Shown: positions 41,899 to 51,400, numbered from the stretch's first letter. The stretch is 64,000 nucleotides of DNA from DATDPM01 sp041498815 (GCA_041498815.1 JBGQJC010000002.1:58050-122049); one strand, 5' to 3'. Made by a program: numbers and translations. The notes: generated from the letters alone by a model not told the origin.

Positions 41899-43857
41899 TC
41901 AGGCCCCCGGTTTGCCGGAATAGGACGGGGTATCGAGGATGGAACGGACCGTCAGGGCGAGGTCGGATTTGCGGAATGGCTTGCTGAGCACCCGCGCGCC
42001 CTCTTCGATCAGGCCGTCGGGACCGCCGCCGTAACCCGACATATAGAGAACCTTGGTGCCGGGCCGCCGGGCCCTGATGGTTTCGGCGAGCTCGCGCCCG
42101 CTTAAGCCCTGGGGCAGAACGGCATCCGTCAGCAGGAGATCGATCTTGGCCGCCGCCGCCGTGACCGCGAGCGCCGCCGCCGCATCGGCCGCCTGAAGCA
42201 CCTGGTACCCAAGATCTTCGAGCATGGATACCGCGATCCGGCGGACCTCGGCATCGTCTTCGACCACCAGGATGGTTTCGATGCCGGTGAGCGGCCGTTC
42301 TTGCGGCGTCACGATGGCACCCGTCGCGCGCGGCGCGTCGTCTGGGGCGCGCGGCAACAAAAGCCGCACGGTCGTCCCCTTCCCCGCTTCGCTCTCGATC
42401 GTCACTTGTCCGCCGGACTGCGCCACGAAGCCGTACACCATGCTGAGCCCGAGCCCCGTGCCCTTGCCGACCTCCTTGGTGGTGAAGAACGGCTCGAAGG
42501 CGCGGTCCCGTACCTCGGGAGCCATGCCGGTGCCGGTATCGGCCACCGAGACCAAGACGTATTCGCCCGTTTCGACCCCTTCGCGAATAGAGTTGAATTC
42601 GTCGAGATAAAGATTCAGCGTCTTGATGGTCAGGATCCCGCCCTTCGGCATGGCATCCCGCGAATTGACCGCGAGATTGAGAAGCGCGTCCTCGAGCCGG
42701 CCCGGATCCACATAGGCGGGCTTGGCGTCCCCCGCAAGCACCGTGCGGACTTGGATCGTCTCGCCCAGGCTGCGGCTGACCAGATCGACGGTTTTCAGCA
42801 CCAAGGCGTTGACGTCCGTGGCCTGCGGCTGAAGGACCTGCTTGCGGGAATAGGCGAGCAGGCGTTCGGTCAATAGCGCGGCGCGGCGCGCCGCCTCGAT
42901 TGCCCGTGTCGCAAGCAGGTGCGGCATGCTCCCCGCTTCGATCTGTTCTTCGATCAGTTCGAGATTGCCCAGAATCACGGCATGTAGATTATTGAAATCG
43001 TGCGCGATCCCGCCCGACAGGTGCCCGACCGCCTCCATCCTTTGGGCGTGACGCAATTGCTCTTCCGCCCGCTTGCGGTCGGTTATGTCGGTCGACATCC
43101 CGCACACGCCGCGGATGGCCCCTTGCGCGTCGAAGAGAGGGAATTTGATCGAGACGTATTCGTGCGGCCCATCGGCGTGGAGCGCCGTTTCCTCGATCTC
43201 GAGCGGCTGACCGGTATGCAAAACATCGAGGTCGTGGCGGCGAAAGGCATTGGCCATTTCGGCCGGAAAGATATCGTGATCCGACTTGCCTTTGAGCCTC
43301 TCGGTATCGAAACCGAAGATCGATTCGAATTTCTTGTTGACGAACAGGTATCGTCCGTCGCGGTCCTTGGCGTAGATCACCGCCGTCGCGTTGTCGAGGA
43401 TGCCGCGCAGGACCTTCTCGCTTTCGTTCAGCGCCGCCTGGGCAACGGCGCGCTCGGCGCGCAGCTGGAAGTATTCAAACGAAAGATCGACGGCCTTGAG
43501 AACGTCGCCCCAGGGACCGGGAGCGGGCGCGGTGCCGGCCACGCGCATCGCGGTCAAGAATGCGGCAGCGGAAGGGAATGCGCTGGCCGTAATGCACACG
43601 ACCGAGGGGTTGCGGCCTTTCCCCGTGACGATGACGCTGAGCCCCTTGGTGGCGCCGGTTTCCGTCGCGCCCGCGGCATCGGACAGGAGATGCGCAAGGG
43701 CGGCCTGCGCGGCGGCTTCGCTTTCCGCGACCGTGACCTGGTATTGCGCGGCGGAAAGGGTATCGGCAAGCGCACGCGCGATCTCGCCGCCCTCATCGAC
43801 GACGAGAACGCGCCGCGGCCCGGAGGCAGACGGAACACCGTCCCGTGACTCGTTCAT
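41899..43857 (-). CDS. Hybrid sensor histidine kinase with PAS and receiver domains
   Basis: A 652-residue cytoplasmic protein without membrane segments. Order: a receiver-like N-terminal region (RVLVVDEGGEIARAL, about 16-130) that lacks an obvious phospho-acceptor Asp; a PAS domain (150-265); HisKA with the phospho-His at 286 (GGIAHDFNN); HATPase (NLAVNSRDAMPKGG, GTGLGLSMVYG); and a C-terminal receiver (ILVVEDDAEVRR, LLLTDAVLPQG, YMSGYGG). The signal is unknown. It lies between the PQQ-associated ABC operon and the divergent copper ATPase, and could control either, though cognate targets cannot be read from sequence. Confidence 0.9.
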   Translation of the reverse strand: MNESRDGVPSASGPRRVLVVDEGGEIARALADTLSAAQYQVTVAESEAAAQAALAHLLSDAAGATETGATKGLSVIVTGKGRNPSVVCITASAFPSAAAFLTAMRVAGTAPAPGPWGDVLKAVDLSFEYFQLRAERAVAQAALNESEKVLRGILDNATAVIYAKDRDGRYLFVNKKFESIFGFDTERLKGKSDHDIFPAEMANAFRRHDLDVLHTGQPLEIEETALHADGPHEYVSIKFPLFDAQGAIRGVCGMSTDITDRKRAEEQLRHAQRMEAVGHLSGGIAHDFNNLHAVILGNLELIEEQIEAGSMPHLLATRAIEAARRAALLTERLLAYSRKQVLQPQATDVNALVLKTVDLVSRSLGETIQVRTVLAGDAKPAYVDPGRLEDALLNLAVNSRDAMPKGGILTIKTLNLYLDEFNSIREGVETGEYVLVSVADTGTGMAPEVRDRAFEPFFTTKEVGKGTGLGLSMVYGFVAQSGGQVTIESEAGKGTTVRLLLPRAPDDAPRATGAIVTPQERPLTGIETILVVEDDAEVRRIAVSMLEDLGYQVLQAADAAAALAVTAAAAKIDLLLTDAVLPQGLSGRELAETIRARRPGTKVLYMSGYGGGPDGLIEEGARVLSKPFRKSDLALTVRSILDTPSYSGKPGA

Positions 43858-44166
43858 GATGCTTCGGTCAGGTGGGCGGGGCGGCCGCAACAGGGGACCA
43901 AACCCCAAGGGGCGGAAGTGTAACACAGAGGGCCGCGCCGGGAAGCGCAATCCGAGCATTTTGAGGGTGCGGACGGCATCCGGGATTCCGGTAAAAATCC
44001 AAGTGTTCCGGGACTTTACGGGCCGCGGCCCGGACCTTTCCCGGTTTTGCGCGCGGGCCCTCCTTGACCTTCCCGTTACTGGAAGCCCCACATATCCGGT
44101 GGCGGGCCTTGCGCGCCGCGCCCGGGCGCGGCGCACCCGGCATCGCGCCAATCAAGGACTCTGGAA
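43858..44166. other. 309-base divergent intergenic region
   Basis: Between the leftward hybrid kinase and rightward copA. It holds the G/C palindrome CGGGCCGCGGCCCG near 44020 and the MerR/CueR-type promoter at 44064-44096. No gene seen. Confidence 0.6.
44064..44096 (+). promoter_or_regulatory. CueR-type copper-responsive promoter for copA
   Basis: TTGACC (44064-44069) overlaps the dyad ACCTTCC-N7-GGAAGCC (44067-44087), close to the CueR operator pattern ACCTTCC-N7-GGAAGGT. A -10-like ACATAT or CATATC follows at 44090-44096, giving the long 19-21 base spacer used by MerR-family activators. No cueR gene is in the window. Confidence 0.65.
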
Positions 44167-46671
44167 ATGACCGTCGAGGACATCGTGCGCGGCAAGAAGG
44201 TCGAACGGGCGCACGCCGATCTCAGGATCGGCGGCATGACGGGCAAGCATTGTGCCGCGCCGATCGAAGGCGCCATCCGGAAACTCGGCGGGGTCAACGA
44301 GGTGCGCGTCAATTTTTCGACCGGCATCGCCGGCATCGATTACGACCCGGCGCGGGTGAAGGTTCGGGACCTCGTCCGCGCGATCCGCGAGACCGGATAC
44401 GCCGCGGGGGCGAGCACGGTCCGCCTCGGAATCAAGGGTATGAAATGCGCCTCTTGCGTGCATCAGATCGAGACGGCGTTGAAGGAAACGCGCGGCGTGA
44501 CCTCGGCCAGCGTCAATCTTGCGACCGGCACGGCGGACGTGACCTTTGAGCCCGGGCAGGTGGACTTCGCGGGTCTCCGCCGGGCGGTGGAAGAGAGCGG
44601 GTACGAGGTTGCCGGGAACGGCGCGTCCGGCGCAGACGGCGAAACCGAGGCCGAGCTGGAACGCGCCCAAGAATTCCGTACTCTGATGCGCAAATTCTGG
44701 TTCGCGGCCCTGGTTTCGGTCCCGGTCATAATTTTCAGCTACCCCGATTTCATACCGGGCCTGCGGGATTGGGGTCCGGCGGGAAGCGTGGAGCGGCGCC
44801 TGATGTGGGCCGCACTCGGGCTGATGACGCTGCCCGTCCTGCTGTGGTCGGGTTCACAATTTTTCACCGGCATGTGGCAGGCGCTCAAACACCGCTCCGC
44901 CAACATGCACACGTTGATCGCCATCGGCGTTTCCGCCGCGTTCCTCTATTCGGTCGTCGCCGTGGCGTTCCCGGAAATTTTTCCGGACCCGGCTTTGGCC
45001 GAAACCTTCTGGGACGTCAGCGTGGTCGTGATTGCGCTGGTCGTTTTGGGCATGGCCTTGGAAACGCGGGCGAGAGGGCGGACCTCGGAGGCGATTCGCA
45101 AGCTCATCGGCCTGCAGCCGAAAACCGCGCGCGTGGTTAGAGGCGGGCAAGAGCTCGATATCCCGGTCGAGGAAGTCGTGGCCGGGGACGTGGTGGTGGT
45201 GCGCCCGGGCGACAAGATTCCGGTCGACGGCGAGGTGACGGAAGGCGCAAGTGCGGTGGATCAATCGATGATCACGGGCGAATCGATGCCGGTGGAGAAG
45301 CACGCCGGGGACGAGGTGATCGGCGCCACGATCAACAAGACGGGAAGCTTCCGCTTCGTCGCCACCAAGGTCGGAAAAGATACCGCGCTCGCCAATATCG
45401 TCCGCATGGTCCAAAACGCCCAGAGCTCCAAGGCGCCGATCCAGCGGATCGTCGATATCGTCTCCGGTTATTTCGTGCCCGCGGTGATGATCCTTGCCGT
45501 CCTCGCCTTCATCGCCTGGTACGACTTCGGTCCCGAGCCGCGGCTCGTCTATGCCACGATCGTTTTGGTCACGACGCTGATCATCGCCTGCCCCTGCGCG
45601 CTGGGGTTGGCTACCCCGACCTCGCTTACCGTCGGCATCGGCAAGGGCGCCGAATACGGCATTTTGATCCGCTCCGGCGACGCCTTGCAGACCGCCGGGA
45701 AATTAAACGCGATCGTGCTGGACAAGACCGGCACGATCACGAAGGGCGAACCGGCGCTCACCGACGTGGTTGCGGCGGATGGGACAAACGAATCCGAGGT
45801 GCTCCGGATCGCGGCCTCGTTGGAGCGGGGGTCGGAGCATCCGCTGGGCGAAGCCATCGTCAGGGGCGCCGAGGCCAAGGGTCTTGCGCTCTCCACCGCC
45901 GCCGATTTCGCCGCCGTTCCGGGTCATGGCGTGCGGGGCACGATCGAAGGCAAACCGGCCGCTCTCGGCAACGCAAAATTCATGGCCGACCGGGACGTGA
46001 ATATCGGGTCGTTGCAGGCCGCGTGGCAGCGCCTCGCCGGCGAGGGCAAGACGCCGATGTATGTGGCGGTCGCCGGCAATTTGGCCGGGTTGGTCGCCGT
46101 CGCCGATACGGTCAAGCCGGACTCGAAACCCGCGATCGAAGCACTCCGGCGCCTCGGTCTGGAGGTGATCATGCTGACCGGCGACAACCGGCGCACCGCC
46201 GAATCGATCGCGCGCGATGTGGGCGTGACCCGCGTGCTGGCGGAAGTATTGCCCGAGGATAAGGCGCTCGAGATCCGCAAGCTCCAAGCGGAAGGCCATA
46301 TCGTCGGCATGGTGGGCGACGGCATCAACGATGCGCCGGCCTTGGCCCAGGCCGACATCGGATTCGCCATCGGCACCGGAACCGACGTGGCGATCGAAGC
46401 CAGCGATATCACGCTCATCACCGGGAGCCTGATGGGCGTCGCCACCGCGATCGAGATCAGCCGGGCTACGATGCGCAACGTTCGCCAAAATCTGCTGGGG
46501 GCCTTCGGCTACAATGCGCTCGGCATCCCGGTGGCGATGGGCGTCTTGTATCCGTTCTTCGGAATCCTGCTCTCGCCGATGATCGCGGCGTTTGCCATGG
46601 CGTTCAGTTCCGTCACCGTGGTGACCAACGCCAATCGGCTGCGGGCGTTCCAACCGATGGGGCCGGCATGA
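44167..46671 (+). CDS. copA: Copper-translocating P1B-type ATPase
   Basis: An 834-residue heavy-metal ATPase. Two N-terminal HMA domains: the first has GMTGKHC (23-29), which has lost the first Cys of GMxCxxC; the second keeps GMKCASC (Cys94, Cys97). Then eight membrane segments with the transport motif CPC (ACPCALGLATP), the phosphorylation site DKTGT, the HP motif in GSEHPLGEA, and GDGINDAPAL. CPC plus HMA domains indicates Cu(I) export from the cytoplasm. A CueR-like promoter lies upstream. The stop overlaps the cupredoxin gene (ATGA). Confidence 0.95.
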   Translation: MTVEDIVRGKKVERAHADLRIGGMTGKHCAAPIEGAIRKLGGVNEVRVNFSTGIAGIDYDPARVKVRDLVRAIRETGYAAGASTVRLGIKGMKCASCVHQIETALKETRGVTSASVNLATGTADVTFEPGQVDFAGLRRAVEESGYEVAGNGASGADGETEAELERAQEFRTLMRKFWFAALVSVPVIIFSYPDFIPGLRDWGPAGSVERRLMWAALGLMTLPVLLWSGSQFFTGMWQALKHRSANMHTLIAIGVSAAFLYSVVAVAFPEIFPDPALAETFWDVSVVVIALVVLGMALETRARGRTSEAIRKLIGLQPKTARVVRGGQELDIPVEEVVAGDVVVVRPGDKIPVDGEVTEGASAVDQSMITGESMPVEKHAGDEVIGATINKTGSFRFVATKVGKDTALANIVRMVQNAQSSKAPIQRIVDIVSGYFVPAVMILAVLAFIAWYDFGPEPRLVYATIVLVTTLIIACPCALGLATPTSLTVGIGKGAEYGILIRSGDALQTAGKLNAIVLDKTGTITKGEPALTDVVAADGTNESEVLRIAASLERGSEHPLGEAIVRGAEAKGLALSTAADFAAVPGHGVRGTIEGKPAALGNAKFMADRDVNIGSLQAAWQRLAGEGKTPMYVAVAGNLAGLVAVADTVKPDSKPAIEALRRLGLEVIMLTGDNRRTAESIARDVGVTRVLAEVLPEDKALEIRKLQAEGHIVGMVGDGINDAPALAQADIGFAIGTGTDVAIEASDITLITGSLMGVATAIEISRATMRNVRQNLLGAFGYNALGIPVAMGVLYPFFGILLSPMIAAFAMAFSSVTVVTNANRLRAFQPMGPA

Positions 46672-47045
46672 CGGCGGATCGATGGCTGGTCACGATCGTA
46701 GCCCTGGCGCTTTGCGCCTCGATCGTGTGGTTCTTCTGGCTCAAGCGCGCCAAGGCCACGCGCGCGGCGGAAGTCCCGGGCGATCGCCAGGAAGTCGTGA
46801 TCCTGGTCAAGGGCGGCTACAATCCCGACACCATCGTGGTTCGGCACGGGCGCCCCGTTCGCCTCAATTTCCGGCGCGAGGAGACGGCGGCGTGTTCGGA
46901 GATGGTGCTGTTCCCGGATTTCCAGAAAAGCGCCAAACTTCCGACCGGCCAAACGGTGGCCATCGACCTGCTGCCGGAAAAGCCCGGCGAATTCGAGTTC
47001 TCCTGCCAGATGGGAATGATTCGCGGCAAGCTGATCGTCGAATGA
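46668..47045 (+). CDS. Membrane-anchored cupredoxin-like protein
   Basis: A 125-residue protein with an N-terminal membrane anchor (WLVTIVALALCASIVWFFWL) and a cupredoxin-type domain (EVVILVKGGYNPDTIVVRHG, ETAACSEMV, EFEFSCQMGMIRGKLIVE). The Cys and Met in FSCQMGM are plausible copper ligands. Overlap with copA by ATGA means translational coupling; it probably receives or binds copper exported by CopA in the periplasm. Confidence 0.85.
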   Translation: MTADRWLVTIVALALCASIVWFFWLKRAKATRAAEVPGDRQEVVILVKGGYNPDTIVVRHGRPVRLNFRREETAACSEMVLFPDFQKSAKLPTGQTVAIDLLPEKPGEFEFSCQMGMIRGKLIVE

Positions 47046-47079
47046 AAGGCCGGCCGCGCTTGCGTCTCTCGAGCCCGCC

Positions 47080-47508
47080 ATGAGGCGGGTCTTGCGCGAC
47101 TATTTCCTGGTGATCGCGGGCGGCAACGCGGTTTGGGAAGCGCTGCAACTGCCGCTGTACCGGATTTGGGACGAGGGCCCGGCCCGGCAAGTCTTCTATG
47201 CCGCCGCCCACTGCACGGCGGGCGATATCCTGATCGCGGCAATCGCGCTGGGCGCGGCCATTTTGGCCGCCGGCGGGAAGGTTTGGCCGCGCGAAGGCTA
47301 TTTGCGCGTGGCGGCGCTCGCGGTCGCCATCGGTCTTGCCTATACCTTGGCAAGCGAGTGGTTCAATGTCGGGATCCGGCTGAGCTGGGCCTATTCCGAT
47401 TCGATGCCGCGGCTTCCGCCTTTGGGAACCGGCCTTGCCCCCCTGGCGCAATGGATCGCCGTTCCCGTGCTCGGTTTCATCGCCGCGCGGCCCAAGCCGG
47501 CTGCATGA
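47080..47508 (+). CDS. Small integral membrane protein
   Basis: A 142-residue protein with about four hydrophobic segments (FLVIAGGNAVWEALQLPLY; AGDILIAAIALGAAILAAG; VAALAVAIGLAYTLASEW; APLAQWIAVPVLGFIA). No family recognised. It starts 34 bases after the cupredoxin gene and may be part of the copper operon. Confidence 0.7.
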   Translation: MRRVLRDYFLVIAGGNAVWEALQLPLYRIWDEGPARQVFYAAAHCTAGDILIAAIALGAAILAAGGKVWPREGYLRVAALAVAIGLAYTLASEWFNVGIRLSWAYSDSMPRLPPLGTGLAPLAQWIAVPVLGFIAARPKPAA

Positions 47509-47637
47509 CAAATAATTCACCTTTCCGCCACTTCCCGGAAAGGGCCCGGCCTTCATAAACCGGGCGCGGGTCGCGAGGCGCGATTCCTAGGTGTTTTCTT
47601 TGACATTTTTGCAGCCAATTCGGGAGGTTATTCGAAC

Positions 47638-47934
47638 ATGAAAAAATCATATGCCCTAATCGCCGCACTCGCCGCATTGACCCTTGCGGCCTCGCCCGCA
47701 CTCGCCGCCGGCAAGAGCAAACCGTCGACCAAATACACGGCCGACACCTGCGCATCGATGGCGAAACAACTCGAAGACGCGATCGGGACCCATGCCGGCT
47801 CGCCCAAGCTCGACCAGGCGAAGAAGCTCAAGACCGACGGCGATCAAGCCTGCGCCGCCAGCAAGTACCGCGATGGCGTCCGGAAATACCAGGCCGGCCT
47901 GAAGGACCTCAACGTCAAGCCGGTGCACAAGTAA
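47638..47934 (+). CDS. Small secreted protein of unknown function
   Basis: A 98-residue protein: signal peptide (MKKSYALIAALAALTLAASP, cleaved near ALAA-GKSK) and a short lysine-rich helical domain with two Cys (DTCASMAKQLEDAI, GDQACAASKYRDGVRKYQ), likely disulfide-linked. Ribosome site GGGAGG is 11 bases upstream, with TTGACA about 35 bases upstream as a possible -35. It has its own terminator, so it is probably monocistronic. Confidence 0.75.
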   Translation: MKKSYALIAALAALTLAASPALAAGKSKPSTKYTADTCASMAKQLEDAIGTHAGSPKLDQAKKLKTDGDQACAASKYRDGVRKYQAGLKDLNVKPVHK

Positions 47935-47961
47935 CCTCCCCGACTCGGCGGCTTAACCCGC

Positions 47962-47992
47962 GCGGCCGGCGATCGAGCCGGCCGCTTTTTTT
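47962..47992 (+). terminator. Rho-independent terminator
   Basis: A perfect 9-bp stem, GCGGCCGGC (47962-47970) with GCCGGCCGC (47977-47985), followed by seven T. Ends the small secreted protein transcript just before the convergent kinase gene. Confidence 0.92.
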
Positions 47993-47996
47993 GCGC

Positions 47997-49457
47997 CTAC
48001 GGCTTGACCGGTGCGGGTGTTGCCGCGGCTCCTTCGGGTTTCTGCTGCGGCTCCACCGTTTTTGCCGCGGCCTGGACCTTCGGGAAAACGAGGGTGACTT
48101 TCAGCCCCGGCTCGTTGTCGGCGAGTTCGAGGCTGGCGCGATGAAGGCGTGCGACCGCCGCGACCAGGCTCAGGCCCAGCCCGCTTCCCGGAATCGAGGG
48201 ATCGGGCCGGATGCGCACGAAGCGCTCCAGCACGCGGTTGCGCTCGCTTGCGGGAATGCCGGGGCCGGTGTCGGCGACCGTCATGCGCACAAATCTGGAA
48301 TCGGAGGCGATCGAAAGCGCGACCGCACCGCCCGGGGGCGTGTATTTGATGGCGTTGTCGATCAAATTCGCGAGTGCCTGGGCGAGAAGCTGGCGGTTTC
48401 CGAGCAGCATCGCGCCGTCCGCGATTTCGGCGGTCATGGCAAGGCCGCGCTCTTCGGCCACCGGCTCGTAGAGGTCCGCGACATCGGCCGCAACCAGACC
48501 CAGATCGAGCGCCGCCATCTCGGTGCGCCCCACCCCGGATTCGGCCTTGGCCATTTCGATCAACGCATTGAAGACCGTGAGTATCCGGTCGGTGTCGGTG
48601 ACCGCGGCCTCGAGCGCGCTGCGATAGGCTTTCGGGTCCGGCGCGCCACGCAGCGCAAGTTCGATCCGGCCCTTTAGATGCGTCAGCGGCCCGCGCAGGT
48701 CGTGGGCGACGCTGTCGGTGACGGTGCGCATGCTGGTCATGAGCTGTTCGATCTGATCGAGCATTTGGTTGAGATTTTCCGAGAGGCGGTCGAATTCGTC
48801 CCCGATCCCGCGCACCGGCATGCGGCGCGACAGCGTGCCGTCGACGATCGCGCGGCTGGTCTGGGTGATGGCATCGACGCGGCGCAGCATGTAGCGGCTC
48901 ATCAGCGTGCCACCCGTGACCCCGAGGCCCAGCGTGATCGCGAGCGCCCACCCCAACGCCACCGTGATGCGCCGCTGGAACGCCGCCCGTTCGTGGATGT
49001 CGCGGCCGATCAGCAGCAGCTCGTTACCGGGAAGGCGGAAGGCCTGCGCCCGAACTCGGTGCGGCCTGCTGTCGTTTTTGCCGTCGCCGTTGTCCACCTG
49101 GTCGATGGTGAACTGAATCCACTGACCATCCACCGCGGTGTCGGCCGGCCAGACCGACAGGTTGCCGGCCAGAGGCCGGAGATCGGAATCGGCGAGCAGA
49201 TAGATCGCGTCCTTGTCGCCGGGGTCGCTCGAACGATCGGCGATGACGTCGACGAGGCCGTCGTGGCCCAGACGTTCGTATTCGTCGGCTAGTCCCTTGA
49301 TCTCGGCGATGATGGCGGCATTGGTTTCGGCGTCGATGGAGCCGACCGTGCTCGAGTAGATGAACGCAAAGGGGATGATCATCGAGGCGACGAACACCGC
49401 CAGATTGACCAGCGCGAAGCGGAAGGTCGAGGTCTGGAAATGCTTAGGAAGCGGCAC
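47997..49457 (-). CDS. Sensor histidine kinase of an OmpR-type two-component system
   Basis: A 486-residue inner-membrane kinase: TM1 (about 15-35), a periplasmic sensor of about 125 residues, TM2 (163-185), HAMP (to about 240), HisKA with phospho-His at 252 (SVAHDLRGPLTHLKG), and HATPase (NLIDNAIKYTPPGG, DTGPGIP, GSGLGLSLVAAV). A Pro/Ala-rich tail follows. Partner of the response regulator directly upstream (14-base overlap). The signal is unknown. Confidence 0.93.
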   Translation of the reverse strand: MPLPKHFQTSTFRFALVNLAVFVASMIIPFAFIYSSTVGSIDAETNAAIIAEIKGLADEYERLGHDGLVDVIADRSSDPGDKDAIYLLADSDLRPLAGNLSVWPADTAVDGQWIQFTIDQVDNGDGKNDSRPHRVRAQAFRLPGNELLLIGRDIHERAAFQRRITVALGWALAITLGLGVTGGTLMSRYMLRRVDAITQTSRAIVDGTLSRRMPVRGIGDEFDRLSENLNQMLDQIEQLMTSMRTVTDSVAHDLRGPLTHLKGRIELALRGAPDPKAYRSALEAAVTDTDRILTVFNALIEMAKAESGVGRTEMAALDLGLVAADVADLYEPVAEERGLAMTAEIADGAMLLGNRQLLAQALANLIDNAIKYTPPGGAVALSIASDSRFVRMTVADTGPGIPASERNRVLERFVRIRPDPSIPGSGLGLSLVAAVARLHRASLELADNEPGLKVTLVFPKVQAAAKTVEPQQKPEGAAATPAPVKP

Positions 49458-50121
49458 GAAGCGAATATCCGGCGCCGCGCACGGTGTGCAGCAGGGGCCT
49501 GCGGAATCCCTTGTCGATCTTCTGGCGCAGGCGGCTGATGTGGACGTCGATCACATTGGTCTGCGGATCGAAGTGATAATCCCACACCGCCTCGAGCAGC
49601 ATGGTGCGGGTGACGACCTGGCCGGCGTGGCGCATGAGATATTCCAAGAGGCGGAACTCGCGGGGCTTGAGCTCGATTTCCTGACCACCGCGGGCGACGC
49701 TGCGCGACAACAGATTCATCTCGAGATCGCCCACCCGCAGCACGGTGTCGGGGGCAAACCCGGTGCCGCGCCGCAGCAACGCCTCGACCCGGGCCATCAG
49801 CTCGGAAAACGCATAGGGCTTGACCAGGTAATCGTCGGCCCCGGCCTCGAGCCCGCGCACGCGGTCGTCCACCTGACCGAGCGCGCTCAGGATCATGACC
49901 GGCGTGCGGATGCTTTGGGAGCGGAGCACCTTCACGATCGACAATCCGTCCGTGCCGGGCAGCATACGGTCGGCGACGATGAGGTCGTAGCGCTCGCTGG
50001 CGGCCATGAACAGGCCGTCGCGGCCGTCCGCCGTCCAGTCCACGATATAGCCGCCCTCTTCCAGACCTTTGCGCAGGTAGAGAGCGGTTTGGGGATCGTC
50101 TTCGATGACGAGAATGCGCAT
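49444..50121 (-). CDS. OmpR/PhoB-family response regulator
   Basis: A 225-residue regulator: receiver domain (ILVIEDD; phospho-acceptor Asp51 in LIVADRMLPG; conserved Lys in DDYLVKPYAF) and a winged-helix DNA-binding domain (LKPREFRLLEYLMRHAGQVV, NVIDVHISRLRQKID). First gene of the pair with the sensor kinase. Members of this family bind 11-bp direct repeats, which makes it one candidate for the CTGAAC boxes elsewhere in the window, though nothing in the sequence proves this. Confidence 0.94.
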   Translation of the reverse strand: MRILVIEDDPQTALYLRKGLEEGGYIVDWTADGRDGLFMAASERYDLIVADRMLPGTDGLSIVKVLRSQSIRTPVMILSALGQVDDRVRGLEAGADDYLVKPYAFSELMARVEALLRRGTGFAPDTVLRVGDLEMNLLSRSVARGGQEIELKPREFRLLEYLMRHAGQVVTRTMLLEAVWDYHFDPQTNVIDVHISRLRQKIDKGFRRPLLHTVRGAGYSLRAAS

Positions 50122-50173
50122 GAGATTACCGGGGGCTTTTGCCCCTCTGCCGGGCCGAAGGCACCCGGCCCTT

Positions 50174-50247
50174 TGGAGCGGGTGAGGGGAATCGAACCCC
50201 CGTCTTAAGCTTGGGAAGCTTCTGCTCTACCATTGAGCTACACCCGC
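50174..50247 (-). tRNA. tRNA-Gly (CCC)
   Basis: A 74-base cloverleaf with the CCA end encoded. Acceptor GCGGGTG pairs with CACCCGC; D-arm GCTC/GAGC; anticodon loop TTCCCAA gives anticodon CCC; T-loop TTCGATTC. The outermost anticodon-stem pair looks mismatched (G-A). No integrase or duplicated attachment site is visible beside it. Confidence 0.93.
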
Positions 50248-50421
50248 GGGGTCGAACATTCTATACCCAACGTGCGTTGGCGCGGCAAGGCGGCGGGCCC
50301 CCGGCGGAAAACCGGGGATTCCGCCCGATTCCGGCGCAGGCAAGGCAGCACCTCGCGCCCGCAACGGAATGTGACTTGGCGTTTCGCGCGGCGCGGGTTA
50401 AACGGAACTTGGCAGGCCTTC

Positions 50422-51381
50422 ATGACCCACAGCCCGACTATTTCCCGACCGGCGCTCGATCCGCGCAAGTTCCGCGACGCGGAGGTGACGGCCGAAGGCG
50501 CGCGCCGCGCCAAGGTCGCGCTTCATGAGCTTAGAACCCTGTGGTTCAACACCGGGACGCTCTGCAACCTCACTTGCCGCAACTGCTACATCGAATCGAG
50601 CCCGGCCAACGACCGGCTGGTTTTTCTGACCGCGGCCGAAGTCAAAACCTATCTCGACGAGATCGCGCGCGAGAAGATGGGAACGCGCGAAATCGGATTT
50701 ACCGGCGGCGAGCCCTTCAGCAATCCCGAGATCATGGCGATGATCGAAGAGCCGTTGGCGCGCGGATTCCGCGTGCTCGTGCTGACCAACGCCATGAAGC
50801 CGATGGCCAATCACAAACCGGCGCTGCTGGCGCTGCGCCGGAGATTCGGCGATCGGCTGGCGATGCGCGTATCGCTCGATCACTATGGCGCGGAATTCCA
50901 TGAAATGGAGCGCGGCGCGGGCAGCTTCGCCCCCACGCTTTCGGGCCTCCGCTGGCTGTGCGAAAAGGGAGTAGTAGCCCATGTCGCGGGGCGGACCTGC
51001 TGGGGCGAAAACGAAAAGGACTTGCGCCGCGGCTATGCCCGCGTCTTTGCCGAAAACGGAATCGATATCGATGCCTTCGATCCGGCCGCCCTGGTGCTGT
51101 TCCCGGAGATGGACGCCGCCGCCGACGTGCCCGAGATCACGGAACACTGCTGGGGCATTTTGAATGTCGATCCGCGCAACGTCATGTGCGCGAGCTCCCG
51201 GATGGTGGTGAAGCGCAAGGGAGCGGAAAAGCCCGCGGTGCTCGCTTGCACGCTGATCGCCTATGACGAGCGATTCGAGATGGGCGCGACCCTGGCCGAG
51301 GCCGCGCGCCCCATCGCGCTCAACCACCCCCATTGCGCGCGGTTTTGCGTGCTGGGCGGGGGCGCTTGCAGCCGCGCGTGA
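50422..51381 (+). CDS. Radical SAM protein of unknown specificity
   Basis: A 319-residue radical SAM enzyme with the cluster motif CNLTCRNC (Cys48, Cys52, Cys55), the TGGEPFSNPEIMAM glycine-rich SAM-binding region, and a C-terminal CARFCVLGGGACSRA that could hold a further cluster. The two internal Cys (HCWGIL, NVMCASS) are also notable. The architecture is short compared with full SPASM proteins. ATG at 50422 is chosen because homology starts there. It lies between a tRNA and the SAM-II riboswitch; no peptide substrate is seen nearby, so the function is open. Confidence 0.85.
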   Translation: MTHSPTISRPALDPRKFRDAEVTAEGARRAKVALHELRTLWFNTGTLCNLTCRNCYIESSPANDRLVFLTAAEVKTYLDEIAREKMGTREIGFTGGEPFSNPEIMAMIEEPLARGFRVLVLTNAMKPMANHKPALLALRRRFGDRLAMRVSLDHYGAEFHEMERGAGSFAPTLSGLRWLCEKGVVAHVAGRTCWGENEKDLRRGYARVFAENGIDIDAFDPAALVLFPEMDAAADVPEITEHCWGILNVDPRNVMCASSRMVVKRKGAEKPAVLACTLIAYDERFEMGATLAEAARPIALNHPHCARFCVLGGGACSRA

Positions 51382-51400
51382 CGGGATGACCGCAACAACC

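Noticed and set aside
50174..50247. tRNA-Gly as an integration site
   Set aside because: No integrase, direct repeat of the tRNA end or change in base composition nearby.
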